Shown here: positions 1 to 16,593 of the stretch, piece after piece
How positions within the stretch are numbered: the first letter of the stretch is position 1
Layout: the number at the start of each line of letters is the position of its first letter
Source of the DNA: Brachyhypopomus gauderio
Lineage: Eukaryota > Chordata > Actinopteri > Gymnotiformes > Hypopomidae
Assembly: GCF_052324685.1 (NCBI RefSeq)
Contig: NC_135228.1
Span: 10,628,886 to 10,692,885, forward strand
DNA length: 64,000 bases
Reading direction: 5' to 3'
Made by a program: the position numbers and the translations under genes
Notes under the pieces: generated by a model
The model's database searches: none
Told to the model about the DNA's origin: nothing
What the model saw: the letters and a program-made list of their open reading frames with translations, nothing else

Positions 1-590
1 GAATAGGATAATTACAGTGAAACAAATGTGAGCTTTACTCTCACTTCTGCTGTCATTCTTCTCTTTATCAGTAGACATATGACTGGAAACTAACATTATA
101 CTGGTACTAGGAAAACATGTGCAGGACTACAGGTATGATTTTAGGTCAGCTATTATATCTGCACGTTTTCACAGTACGGGAGCCTGTGCATTTATGTGTC
201 ATATAGAATTACTATAAACTACCATGCACTATTAAACAAGCTTTCCGCTTGATACATTCATGTCATGTACAGAACCCACAATTGATATGAGATATTATCA
301 ATAATTCATGGTAATACATTGAAAGTTCAACCAATCTATTTATCAGCCAAGCTCACGAATGCCCTGAGATGACAATAATTGGAGACATGGTGGAGAAACG
401 CACTTGAGAAGAATGTGATATACTTGTTCTTGTGACTTGCTTTATTAACGCTTTCATTATAAAGTCAGTGTCATTTTTTAAATCAGAATGTCATCAAAAA
501 TAAGTTATCTGAACTATCATTGAGTGCTCAGTAAGAGTATTGACTAATCGCTTGAGAATGGGTAACTAGTTTTTCTAGAGATTTGTGACT
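1..590. other. AT-rich intergenic DNA, no feature seen
   Basis: No long open frame, RNA gene or recognisable repeat is visible here. The Tc1-like element begins at its right edge. Confidence 0.5.
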
Positions 591-1798
591 TACAGTCACT
601 GGCCACTTTATTAGGTGCACCTTGTTAGTACCGGCTTGGACCTCCTTTTACCTTTAGAACTGCCTTAATCCTTTGTGGCATAAATTCAACAAGGTATTGG
701 AAACATTCCTCAGATAGTCTGGTCCATATTGACATGATAGCATCACGCAGTTGCTGCAGATTTGTCAGCTGCACATCCATGATGTGAAACTCCTGTTCCA
801 CCACATCCCAAAGGTGGTCTATTGGATTGAGATCTGGTGATTGTGGAGGCCATTAGAGTACAGTGAACTCATTGTTGTGTTCAAGAAACCAGTCTGAGAT
901 TATTTGCACTTTATGACATGGTGCGTTATCCTGCTGGAAGTAGCCATCAGAAGATGGGTACATTGTGGTCATAAAGGGATGGACATGGTCAGCAACAATA
1001 CTCAGGTAGGCTGTGGCATTGACCCATATGGGCCCAAAGTGTACCAGGAAAATATCCCCCACACCATTGCACCACCACCACCAGCCTGAACCGTTGATAC
1101 AAGGCAGGATGGATCCATGCTTACATGTTGTGGATGCCAAATTCTGACTCTACCATCCCAATGTCACAGCATAAATCAAGACTCATTTGACCAGGCAACG
1201 TTTTTCCAATCCTCTATTGTCCAATTTTGGTGAGCCTGTGCGAATTGTAACCTCAGTTTCCTGTTCTTAGCTGACAGGAGTGGTACCTGGTGTGGTCTTC
1301 TGCTGCTGTAGCCCATCCGCCTCAAAGTTCAACGTGTTGTGCGTTCAGAGATGCTCTTCTGCATGCCTCAGTTGTAACAACTGGTTATTTGAGTTACTGT
1401 TGCTGTTCTATCAGCTCAAACCATTCTGGCCATTCTCCTCTGACCTCTGCCATCAACAAGGCTTTTGCGCCCACAGAACTGCTGCTCACTGGATATGTTC
1501 TCTTTTTCAGACCATTCTCTGAAAAACTTAGAGATGGTTGTGTGTGAAAATCCCAGTAGATCAACAGTTTCTGAAATACTCAGACCAGACCGTGTGGCAC
1601 CTATTACCATGCCATGTTCAAAGTCATCTAAATCACCTTTCTTTTCCTTTCTGATGCTCAGTTTGACCTGCAGCAGATCATCTTGGCCATGTCTACATGC
1701 CTAAATGCACTCAGTTTCTGCCATGTGATTGGTTGATTTGACATTTGTGTTAATGAGCAGCTGGACAGGTGTACCTAATAAAATGACAGGTTAGTATA
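591..1798 (-). mobile_element. Tc1/mariner-like DNA transposon, decayed copy
   Basis: Both ends carry inverted repeats of about 31 bp: the left reads TACAGTCACTGGCCACTTTA and onward into TTAGGTGCACC, and the right (1768-1798) is its reverse complement with several mismatches. A TA dinucleotide lies at each outer edge, as expected of TA target duplication. The minus strand holds pieces of a Tc1 transposase. A helix-turn-helix segment (ETVDLLGFSHTTISKFFREW) lies around 1416-1610. The catalytic part, with YFQQDNAPCH and WFLEHNNEFTVL, lies at 853-1140. These pieces are in different frames with stops between them, so the copy is not autonomous. The length, about 1.2 kb, fits the family. Mismatch between the two ends suggests an old copy. 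Confidence 0.93.
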
Positions 1799-2647
1799 TA
1801 TTTTAATATGTATTTTTCCGTGCAAGAACTGTTTTGAGCCTCTTTGTCTATAGCATTCCCAGAAATCTTCCATGATATATTGTGAAGTTTGCAATACCTA
1901 GAGGAAGCCCGCTGACCCTTTATTTGTGTATATACTGTGAATTAAACTACCACAACTGTGTTAAAGGTGCTGGTGTCATCTGACTTGTTATGTATTGTAT
2001 GTCAGTATGTCTGCATTCTCTTTATTTTTCATTAATCTAGAATAATATCAGTAAACATTGAGCTACTACACGTGCCCTAGATCACTTGTCTCTGCACACA
2101 GTTTAATGCAATTAAGCTAATTTAAAACAAATGCCTGAGATCAGCACTAACGCTGCCAGTGTCTCAGCCCAACAGATTACATTTAGTGAAGCCAAGTTAG
2201 CATCATTCAAGAAGATGTAGTAACTGGTTCACTGTTAGAATGAACCATCCAGTTGTTAGGTTGACGTAGCCTACTCCAGCCCACACCCATTTATATTAAA
2301 AAAGGTCACATGTAAAAACACTGAAGAAATGTTCCCTGTGGTTGTGTGTTGTCCCGCTGTAAGATTAGTTAGATCATTAACATAACTGCCTCTGCTGACA
2401 GCTACGATTCTCCTAAGCTCAATTACGTTGCTTTCAATTCCTATTATTTATTCAACATTTGAAATTTTATGAATCTCTACAATTGTGAATTCTTGGTTGA
2501 GGGGGAATGTCACTGAGTCAAATTCCCCAGAAGTCTCAGAAGAGGAAGGATAGCGTGAGACTGAATCCAGTGGCTTTATTTACGAGCCAGCCCGAGCGAG
2601 AAGACATGAACGCGTGTCTTTGTAAAACGAGCCCAGGGTGTCATAGC

Positions 2648-2661
2648 GTTGCCATGGTTTC
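2648..2661. promoter_or_regulatory. RFX X-box-like palindrome
   Basis: GTTGCCATGGTTTC matches the RFX X-box pattern GTTRCCATGGYAAC at 12 of 14 positions. A second match lies 0.8 kb downstream. It is an isolated motif match and may be chance. Confidence 0.25.
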
Positions 2662-3119
2662 CTCATATTAATCTGTACAGTGCTTCAGACTGGAGACAGA
2701 ACATGTGATCATCCAGCCAATGAGTTTTAATTCAAAGTTAATGCTGCTTATTATGGCAAATTAAAATGTACTTTTATGCACCACATATCTGAGACAGTAG
2801 ATATATAGATCATTACTAAATCCATGTGTCACCGACTCCACTAAATTCATATATTTTCATATTTTGTTAAATAGAGCAGGCTTGCATGCTATTGTTACTA
2901 TAAATTGGTTGTAACAGAGAAGGATAACACTGTTAAATGTTACATTTCAAATGTTGAATTGTGGTTAAAGAAAAGATTTAATTGAGTTAGAGTTTCTAAA
3001 AAAAATTAAATCTACAAATAAGAAAAAAAAGTCTGTTGAAGGCTTTTCTCACCACGTTCTGTCAGTGAGTAATAGTTATCAGGGCTTCAAAATGTTCCGT
3101 CAGTGACTTATAGGCTAGT

Positions 3120-3144
3120 GGGGGGGGGGGGGGGGGGGGGGGGG
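3120..3144. repeat. Homopolymer run of 25 G
   Basis: An uninterrupted run of G, liable to length variation and assembly error. Confidence 0.95.
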
Positions 3145-3479
3145 TCAATATTCAGTGGTCTTCTGAGTCTTTCTCGTTGCTAGGATTGTTGCTAGGCTCT
3201 CCCACCGCCATGAAAATGACGAAATAGGAGTTGCACGAGCGCATGGTTGTGGTCTGGACCTTTTCCGCAGGAAGATGCAATTCTAGACGCAGAGTTTCTG
3301 CGGCCTATATTGTAGGCAGTTCACTTGGCGATATGTCTGTAATGCCATTAATTCTAGAGTAGTGTGATGGTTTAACGAAAGGGTACATAGCTCAAGCGTG
3401 CTTTCGATCTTCTTCAAATAGTCTATGTTTAACCCCTCCGTATTAGCAGGCAGCGGACCATTAGGGAAGGACCTGCGGG

Positions 3480-3493
3480 GTTACTATGGTGAC
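3480..3493. promoter_or_regulatory. RFX X-box-like palindrome
   Basis: GTTACTATGGTGAC matches GTTRCCATGGYAAC at 12 of 14 positions, inside the CpG-richer stretch upstream of wasf3. It is a motif match only. Confidence 0.25.
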
Positions 3494-4106
3494 GGTCTCC
3501 GCTCCAAGCCTTTCTTCTTTAAAGAGTGAATGATGGGGTGTGCTTTTCTGCGTCGTTTCTTTTATGTGCCTTCATGAGCACTTCAAATGACAAATGTTGC
3601 ACCCAAAGTAAGTTGTTGCATTTACTTTGACGTTGTGCGTTTCCTAAGTCATTTGACCTGTTATTACTCATAATTTATATAGAATGGATTATCCAAGCCA
3701 CAGGTTTTCTGTCAATGAAGGGAATCTTTATCATTAACACATTTAATGTAAACAGCTGTTTATTTGATCATTTTTGGAATACTTTCTAGTACATTCGATC
3801 ATTGGTCCCACAACACAGAAATGCATAATGTGATGGAAATTTTATGTGTACAATTTAAAGCAACATTCTTTAGCAAGTCTAGTCAAAGCCTTAACCAGAC
3901 AAAGATGTTAATGATCATGTGGATCATGTGTATGTTTTCTGTGTGACTGAACAAAGTAAACAAATGCTTTCAGTCATGGTTTATTGCAAATTAGCCATTT
4001 CCAGTTAAATGATTAAACATCAATGATAAACAAATGTGAGACTTTATTAGAATTAAATACAGAAATTGTGCAAATAAAGAAGACAGAAAAAAAAATACTT
4101 TACTGA

Positions 4107-4556
4107 AGGCAAGAAATGCAGGTAGGTCACTGAAACACTCACTATTCTTGTGTGAGCAAATACAGACAGGTCTTTGAAACTCACTGGCCTGTTGTGTAAA
4201 GAAATACAGGCAGGTCTTTAAACTCTCACTGGCCTGTTGTGTAAAGAAATACAGACAGGTCTTTAAGCTCACTGGCCTGTTGTGTAAAGAAATACAGACA
4301 GGTCTTTAAACTCACTGGTCTGTTGTGTAAAGAAATGCAGACAGGTCTTTAAACTCACTGGTCTGTTGTGTAAAGAAATGCAGACAGGTCTTTAAACTCA
4401 CTGGTCTGTTGTGTAAAGAAATGCAGACAGGTCTTTAAACTCACTGGTCTGTTGTGTAAAGAAATACAGACAGGTCTTTAAACTCACTGGTCTGTTGTGT
4501 AAAGAAATGCAGACAGGTCTTTAAACTCACTGGTCTGTTGTGTAAAGAAATGCAGT
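4107..4556. repeat. Minisatellite, 43-bp unit, about 10 copies
   Basis: The unit contains CAGACAGGTCTTTAAACTCA followed by CTGGTCTGTTGTGTAAAGAA and ATG. Copies at the left end are more diverged and those at the right nearly identical, so recent expansion was on the right side. Short open frames across it are by-products of the repeat. Confidence 0.93.
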
Positions 4557-5410
4557 GTTCTGTGCTGTATTGGGGTGTTCTGCTTGACCCTCTATTTCTT
4601 GATGCTGTTTACAAATCTTTATCCACATGAGATTTTAGTTAAATCTCATTTACTTTTTTTCTGCATTATTATAATTATGTTCATTAATGACATTGTTGCT
4701 AATCTCCATAATGAAGAACTTAATTCGACGACACTCACTGTAGCAGCATAATGCAACATGTTGTCTTTCCTCTCACTCGCTGTTCACACTTGAAATGAAT
4801 TTACAGAGTAAATCGCAGGAGTCCTGGCTGAATGTCAAGCCTCAAATTCACTTCATTTATAAGTGTGAGGCAATACAATGACACACAAATCAAAATGAAA
4901 TCAGTGACATTACAATAAGGATGTTTTAAAATAACATGTAGCAAACTTGTAGAAGAGGTAGGTAAAAAAAGACAGCCTAAAACTCTCTCCTGAAGAGAGA
5001 TCATACCTATTCTTAGAGTTCTGAGATTCTGGGATTAATGCAAGACTGGGATTATTGTGCAGCCAGAGACCTTCTGTGATTGGTCTGTGAAGTCTGTGAG
5101 AGTTCTCAGACCACCACCACCACGAGGTCCCACTCTTTCATAGTGCAGGTGTTGCCACTCTGACATCACAGCGAAGAGCGCAAGAGCATGAAACAAGTTC
5201 GGTCTGGCCAAATTCGTGGATGAAAACCAGTTACCATGACAGCCTTCATCGTGGGAGGCAATGGTGCTTGCTGCTATGGCGACAAGAAGCGGATGGGTGT
5301 GCGAGGAGGAGGTTTTCGTGTTGTATCAGTTTGGAGAATAACTCGCTTTGGACGTCTGCCCTCCAAAAGTCCAAATGTTTCAGAGATCCTCACATGCAAC
5401 ATGGATGGCC

Positions 5411-5527
5411 GATATTCTCTTCCTAAGTGGAGGGATATTCTCTTCCTAAGTGGAGGGATATTCTCTCTTCCTAAGTGGAAAGATATTCTCTTTCTAAGTG
5501 GAGGGATATTCTCTTTCTAAGGGATAT
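5411..5527. repeat. Short tandem array, unit 23-25 bp, about 5 copies
   Basis: Repeats of GATATTCTCTTCCTAAGTGG with small variations, just upstream of the first coding exon of wasf3. The open frame that runs through it is not a gene. Confidence 0.85.
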
Positions 5528-5618
5528 TATGCTAATTTTGATGATGTAGAAATGTTCAGTTCTTGATGCATCCACAATCTGATGTCTTCTCCACAGGTGT
5601 GCTTAGCTGGACGCAGCC

Positions 5619-10880
<5,262 letters not shown>

Positions 10881-10918
10881 GACGGGTGGTGCTGCCATGG
10901 AGGGGCGGTGGAGGAGGA

Positions 10919-11132
10919 GGGGGGGGGGGGGGGGGCGTGGGTGGAAAAGGGCGGGAAAGGGCCGCCCGCATGCCAGTACCCACTGCTGCTATTTCCTCAC
11001 ACCACGCGGACGTTCGTCGTAACTATGGGACAGGAGTTGGGGGAGGGGATGGGGGAGGAGTTGGGGGAGGGGATGGGGGAGGAGTTGGGGGAGGGGATGG
11101 GGGAGGAGTTGGGGGAGGGGATGGGGGAGGGG
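10919..11132 (+). repeat. G-rich start of the wasf3 3' UTR: G run and 24-bp minisatellite
   Basis: A run of 17 G lies at 10919-10935, about 40 nt after the stop. From about 11034 a 24-bp unit (GGGATGGGGGAGGAGTTGGG plus GGAG) repeats about four times. All the G runs are on the RNA-like strand of wasf3. Confidence 0.9.
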
Positions 11133-11683
11133 ACAATAAAAAGGTAAAAGAGTTGGGAAGTGAGAGCATATGCCAAGTAGGAGCAATTGGAGGTGGGGCC
11201 TGAGTGCAATAAAGAGGGAGGGGCATTAAGGAAGGAGGGAATGGAGAATGAAAGATAAGAAAGGCATGAAGGACTGGACATGTGTTGTTGAGGGACTGGA
11301 GACCCAGATGTCACTGTTCTAGGCTGATGAGGTTTGCACTGGCAGAAAGCACAGAAACCTACCATACCGTACCAGTGAAAAACATCTTACAAACACAATG
11401 TATGTACGTACGTGTTCCTTTCAAAGTTGTTCCAAGTTGCCAAGAAACTCTTTATTGAAAAGGTATTTGTTGTGTGGTTTGTTTTTTTTTATATATATTT
11501 GTTCTGAAGATTACAAATATATGAAAATACATATCCAATTTATTTACTTAAAAAATGCATCCATTTAGCAGTGGTATATGGACTTGTATTGATTTTATGT
11601 AAAGAAGCATGCCCCAGTATTGCTTCCAGTACAAATTCATCTCGTGTCTGCTTCTGGTGTCATGCACTGAGTATGGACAATCA

Positions 11684-11735
11684 ACAATGAATACAGAGTA
11701 TACTACAGAGTATACTACAGAGTATACAACAGAGC
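11684..11735. repeat. Short tandem repeat, 15-bp unit
   Basis: Three to four copies of GAGTATACTACA and variants, in the wasf3 3' UTR. Confidence 0.7.
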
Positions 11736-12393
11736 GCTACATCCATGTTGAGAGCTGCTTAACGAAAACAGATTACACCGTAGCGCTTGTTTGTTCGTAT
11801 CTCCCACAACTTAATGATCGAATATTTAATTTGTCACTTTGTTCAATTGTGGACAGTGTTGTGATAAATATTGATACCCTAACTTAAAGTGAGTGAAATC
11901 CTTGTTTAATTTGTTTTAAACACATTTTAACATGGTTGAATTTGAAAGACTCAACATTATTGAGATTATGCTTTTTTTCCTTTCTGTAGTGGTAGTGATC
12001 AAAGATGGCTAAATGAAACATAGGGTTATATAGGGCAGACTGAAATATATGTCTATGTGTGTTTCTGTGTTTGTCTGTATGTGTGCGAGAAAGAGAGTGA
12101 GAGAGAGTCAAGAAAAATGAACTTTTATTTTGACGTGCTGTCTGGTTTATATAAGTATCTTTAAATGTCTTAAACTAAAGGGTGAGAACATCACCCAGGC
12201 TGTCAAAAATACACACATGGTCTGTTGTAATCTGTCATTGCAGTATGTACTTTATAATTATAGCATTGATGTGTTTTACAATTTATTGTTGTATAGATTT
12301 TTGTAACGCTACTTGTAAGATGAATTTGGGTATCTACATCAAAAAAACTATCGCACAGAAAAAAAATATATGAATATGCATGTATGAATAGTT

Positions 12394-12399
12394 AATAAA
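12394..12399 (+). terminator. wasf3: Probable wasf3 polyadenylation signal
   Basis: A canonical AATAAA is followed by a GT-rich stretch (CTTGTCTGATGTCC), giving a 3' UTR of about 1.5 kb. Earlier AATAAA motifs near 11136 and 11207 could serve shorter isoforms. Confidence 0.6.
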
Positions 12400-14395
12400 A
12401 TGGAAGAAAAGCCTTGTCTGATGTCCTTTCGTGTGCTTCTTCAGTGATTATTACTCGCCCAGACCACATTGAAGAAAGAGCTGAACAGTCATAGTTTGAA
12501 AACAGAATCAGAACTCTCTAGTTTCCAAAGATCCCCACTGAGCTCTTATGGGCTGTTTTTCAACCAGAACAATTCTTGACCTCTGAAATCAACTCTCGTT
12601 TAGAAATCTTCCCAAGACCAGTTCCAACCAAAGATGGTGAGATTTTCCCACACCACATAAACAGGCGACATGACCTGGTAAAAGTTATCCCAACACTACC
12701 AAGCTGTAACTTTGTTCCAGTCCAAAGACTGACCCATTTCTGCGAATAAAGTTCACGCTTAAAGCGAGTCCTACATTCTAAGAGATAAAAAGCTCTGTTC
12801 AAATACATCACATTCTTGTTTCGAGTTCTGCCAGCAATAGTACTTAAGTGTGTGAGTAAAAGGGATCCCTGCTGTGCCATCTGGCCATAGATGGACACAG
12901 TGAGTTTGAAACATACATGAATAGAGTGATAGAAGGAGGACAACAGAAGAGAGAGAGAGAGAGAGAGAGAGGGCTGTTTTGAATCAATTTTTTTGTCAAC
13001 AGGTCCCCTCCCTGGTCATGACGTCATGCTTGCCCTCCGCCAGGGAGGCTCCATCTGGCCCGCTTTACCCGGGCCAGAACCCCGCAGGGCCCCTCTGGAG
13101 CACTGGGAACTCAGCTGACAAACAACAGAATGGACACTACCTGTTTACTTGGCTTTACCAGCACCGTCTAAAACGTTAACGGAAGCTTTAGGACGTGCGT
13201 TGTAAGCGCGCTCATAACGGAAAGCAGAGGAACCCACAGGACCCACAGAACCCAGAGCCTTTTCCTCCCCACACTTGTGTTCTAGGGGCAACAGGGGCAG
13301 AGCGGCAGGGGCAGGGCGGCAGGGGCAGGGGCAGGGGCAGGGTTGGGGGAGGGAGACACTCCTCTTGGGTTCCAAGCACAACAGACGCTCTCACCCACAT
13401 TAACCACAGAAAGCAGCTGAAGAAAGCAAAGACGGGTGAGCAGTGTGATGTTTATCCAAACAATCATTAAAGTTCCTTCTTCTCAAAACCCAACCTGGTA
13501 ATGCAGCTCAAATATGGACCATAAAACAAGGCCAATATTAGATGAACACCCAGGTAGTCAGCCATACTGCATGGCATCAAGCATTCTATAGACTGTACAA
13601 AAATATAGTTCTATGTTAACAGTTTAGACAAATGCTTTAATTCGAGAATGTCTTATACAAAATCAACCAAGGCATCACAATTGCTCAACTGAAAAAAAAA
13701 AATCTTGGCACCATACGTTCAAGCATGTCGGCATCTTATGACAATGAGAATATTTGGAATAATGCCATTCCTACAATTCACGTATTCAAAATGATGATTT
13801 TAGAAATGAGCTCTTTGGCCGATCTACCCACATGTTTGCAGAATGAGTGCGAAACAAAGAGATGACACCGTGTAACACGTTCTCACACAAACTCAAGTAC
13901 ATACCACCAGATAGATTTCCAACGCACAGAACCGAGTACGACAGTTCTGCACACGTTCAGTGATGTTCACAGGCCTTATGGGCTAGCAGGCTACTTATTA
14001 CAAATATGATGGTGAGCATACAGCAGTGTTATTTGCCTCTAATAGCCGTATAAAAGAATGTTATTACTCATGATTCATAGACACAGTACGGTACGTTATT
14101 GCCATTGAGAACAGGTAAGGCCAAATTAATCAAATTCCCACTTCTGTTCGACACACATCATTTGACTCCTATTTGGTCAATTCAGTAAAAAAAAACAAAA
14201 GTGTCTCTATGGGCAAAGGTTACAGAAAAATGGGCTCCTCCCAATATTAGTGTTAGAGTAATGACAGTACTGCAACAACTACACGCAAGAGATGAGAGAG
14301 CTATCGGGTCGGACCTCAAACCCGTCCAACTAAGCAGTTTTGCAGGACCTACCAAATGAGTAGCACACCATCCGACTGACAAGTTAAGCAATTTT
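12400..14395. other. Intergenic region between wasf3 and gpr12
   Basis: The two genes converge here. There is a short GA repeat near 12950-12971, a GC-rich stretch at 13000-13110 with a CRE-like TGACGTCA at 13018-13025, and a small GGGGCA-type repeat at 13296-13345. No protein family was recognised. Confidence 0.45.
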
Positions 14396-14830
14396 GGGTA
14401 ACACTTTACATTGAGTGTTTACTTACTGACACATTAACAATAATCAACTAACGTTAAGTAAACATGTAACAGTTGCGGCTCCTGTTTAGGCTCTTTGTTG
14501 CTCGCACCTTTTTAGAGCTTTAGTGTTTTAATTTGAAGTAAAAGGGACTAAAGAGCTAAAAACAGTATGGACACACTTCAGTTCCTATGCTGATAGATTC
14601 TGGATATTTCCAAGTTATCCATTACTTATGTAGGTAAATCAGTACAATGTAATAAATTCCTTTAAGGTTGCACCAAAAAAGGCAACAAAGAGCCAAAACA
14701 GGAGGTGCAACTGTTACATGTTTACTTAACATTAGTTAATTATTGTTAATGTGTTACTTCATGTGTTGTACATGTTAACTAATGCATTACTTCACGTTAA
14801 TAAGTAAACACTTAATGTAAAGTGTTACCC
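14396..14830. mobile_element. Fold-back non-autonomous DNA transposon (MITE), 435 bp
   Basis: It begins GGGTAACACTTTACATTGAG and ends with the near-perfect reverse complement (TTAATGTAAAGTGTTACCC). The inverted similarity runs inward well over 100 bp on each side: CATGTAACAGTTGC on the left pairs with GCAACTGTTACATG on the right, and GGCTCTTTGTTG pairs with CAACAAAGAGCC. The flanks carry AATTTT on both sides (14390-14395 and 14831-14836), a likely 6-bp target duplication. No coding sequence is present. I do not assign a superfamily. Confidence 0.88.
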
Positions 14831-15330
14831 AATTTTGGTATTGTACTGAAATACATATGCCGGGAACACGTGCATTGCTAACCAAAGCAATACGGAGTGT
14901 CATGCCACAGTAGAATAACATAATACTCTACCTAAATGCACTCTTGTGGAAACTTTGGAGAAAAAGCTGTAATACTCTTTAAGAATCAGGACTCTGTTCA
15001 TGCACGCGTGGTTTCCCTTCTTTCGGATTATTTACCAGCGGTGCTACGCTGTGCGCCATTGCAGAAACTATGTTCGCTGTCCGTGGTGCTGGAAAATGCC
15101 TAAGGACTCATCCTGCAGGCACTGTCCAGTGCTGGCAGCATTTCAAGCTTACAATCGTATCTCTCCACCTGAGTTACAAGTTGTGAATATACGAATATTT
15201 AATAGGTATTGCCAGCATTGAAGTTAACATTCATGACCATCAGTTGTCCATCCATTTTCATTGGCAAACTGGAAAGCCTGTAGGCATCTCAGTACTAAAA
15301 GGCAACTGGCCATAAAGAATTCACGCTACA

Positions 15331-15336
15331 TTTATT
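15331..15336 (-). terminator. gpr12: Candidate gpr12 polyadenylation signal
   Basis: TTTATT on the plus strand reads AATAAA on the minus strand, about 280 nt past the gpr12 stop. Other sites further out are possible. Confidence 0.35.
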
Positions 15337-15618
15337 TTTGCTCCTCGTACAAGTATTATTGACCACCACTTTGAATGGGCCGGTTCTTCATATTTAACTC
15401 GAAGCATCTGAAATACAACCAAACGACATTACGTAAAACACTTACACACAACCTACACGTATTGGCACATCGATACGTGATTTTAAAACTACTACACCCA
15501 GATATCGCAGACAACGCATGACTCCCACGCGCATGTAGAATACAATATGTGGATCCGTCTGTGTGCTTTAAGGTCTACAGTAGTCGCCATGGGCGCGTTT
15601 GGCTCTCGGGGGGGCGTA

Positions 15619-16593
15619 TCACACATCGCTGGGCGTCCTGGGCCGCACGGTGAAACTGTACGGCATGCACCCGCAGCAGGCCAACCTCAGCGACCGCTGG
15701 ATGTCGGGGTTCCTGAAGGCGTATATGATGGGGTTTATGATGGAGTTGCAAATGGCCGGGAGCGCGATGACGTAAGTGTAGACCGGCGGGTAGCGGGTGT
15801 CCGCCACCAGGGAGTACATGGCGAAGGGGACCCAGCAGAGAGCAAACGTGCCCAGGATGGCGGACAGCGTGGAGACCCCTTTGGTGGTGGAAGACGCGTG
15901 CGAGGTAGCCATGAACTGGTGCTGCACGGCGATCTGCTGCGCGTGCCGGAAGGCGATCTTGCAGATCTGGAGGTACAGCTGCAGGATGAGCGCGAAGACG
16001 AGGAGGAAGGAGACGGCCAGCGCCGCCGCGTTGTTCTTGTTCACCGGCCGGCACACGCTGCACGTGGCCTCGTCCCCCAGGCAGTTCCAGCCCAGCACGG
16101 GAAGCGAACCCAACGCGGCGCTGATTAGCCACATCAGCACCAGCGTGACGTAGGTGAAGGTCACCGTGCCCTCCGTGTGGTAGGTCAGTGCGTTGTACAG
16201 CGAAAGGTAGCGGTCCACCGTGATGGCCAGCACGCTGAGCACCGAGGCGGAGAAGGCGGCGATGAGGAGCCCGGCCGACAGCAGCGTGACGAAGCCCACG
16301 TCGATCACGTACGCCACCACGAAGTTGAGGATGAGGCCCAGGCCAGCCAGCAGGTCGGCCAGCGCCAGGCTCCCGATGAGCGCGAACACGGGGGCGCGGA
16401 GAGTGGGCGTGTAGATGATCAGGGCGATCACCACCGCGTTCTCGCACGACACCAGCGTGCCTGTGACGCACAGCACCACGTCCCACGGGTTGACCGGGAC
16501 CGGCCGCAGCTCCCAGGCCGGAGTGGGGGACGCGTTCCTGCCCTCCTGCCCGGCCGAAAGTGAGGAAGAGGAGTTCTGGGGCGAGTTACTCAT
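15619..16593 (-). CDS. gpr12: G protein-coupled receptor 12 (orphan class A GPCR)
   Basis: GPR12, with GPR3 and GPR6, is a constitutively Gs-coupled receptor that raises cAMP at the plasma membrane of neurons and oocytes. The protein is 324 residues in one coding exon with seven membrane segments. Visible landmarks: N-glycosylation sites near Asn7 and Asn20, NPWDVVLC before TM1, Asp80 in TM2 (LALADLLAG), DRY at 127-129, CWVP at 253-256, NPIIY at 287-291, a Cys-rich tail (CCGC, about 306-309) and C-terminal PSDV. ATSH..TKGVSTL and the YPP.YTYV loop resemble GPR12 more than GPR3 or GPR6, and linkage to wasf3 agrees. TM7 reads PAICNSIINP where human has PATYNSIINP. The start is the ATG at 16593; the frame stays open 8 codons upstream, to a GTG at the intron-exon edge (CTCCTGCCAG|TGATTC), so a non-coding 5' exon is expected. 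Confidence 0.95.
   Translation of the reverse strand: MSNSPQNSSSSLSAGQEGRNASPTPAWELRPVPVNPWDVVLCVTGTLVSCENAVVIALIIYTPTLRAPVFALIGSLALADLLAGLGLILNFVVAYVIDVGFVTLLSAGLLIAAFSASVLSVLAITVDRYLSLYNALTYHTEGTVTFTYVTLVLMWLISAALGSLPVLGWNCLGDEATCSVCRPVNKNNAAALAVSFLLVFALILQLYLQICKIAFRHAQQIAVQHQFMATSHASSTTKGVSTLSAILGTFALCWVPFAMYSLVADTRYPPVYTYVIALPAICNSIINPIIYAFRNPDIQRSLRLACCGCMPYSFTVRPRTPSDV

Larger units (their letters stand above)
1799..4106. other. wasf3: Intergenic; possible upstream region of wasf3
   Basis: There is no coding exon here. The first coding exon of wasf3 starts at an acceptor, so a non-coding first exon must lie upstream, and this stretch is a candidate. About 3160-3540 is richer in CpG than its surroundings. 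I could not identify a donor or start site with confidence. Confidence 0.3.

Noticed and set aside
853-1140. Short protein-like frame with QQDNAPCH
   Set aside because: It is part of the Tc1-like transposase, not a host gene.
4107-4556. Regular repeats with similar spacing, CRISPR-like at first sight
   Set aside because: The 43-bp units are contiguous without unique spacers, and this is a vertebrate genome; it is a minisatellite.
5236-5520. 94-codon open frame upstream of wasf3
   Set aside because: Half of it is a 23-25-bp tandem repeat; it has no family and no splice or start context.
15000-15221. 73-codon Cys-rich open frame
   Set aside because: It lies in the presumed gpr12 3' region on the opposite strand, with no motif or family.
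15575-16486. 303-codon open frame overlapping gpr12 in another frame of the same strand
   Set aside because: The sequence is Arg/His/Gly-rich with no family; it is a GC-rich shadow of the gpr12 coding frame.
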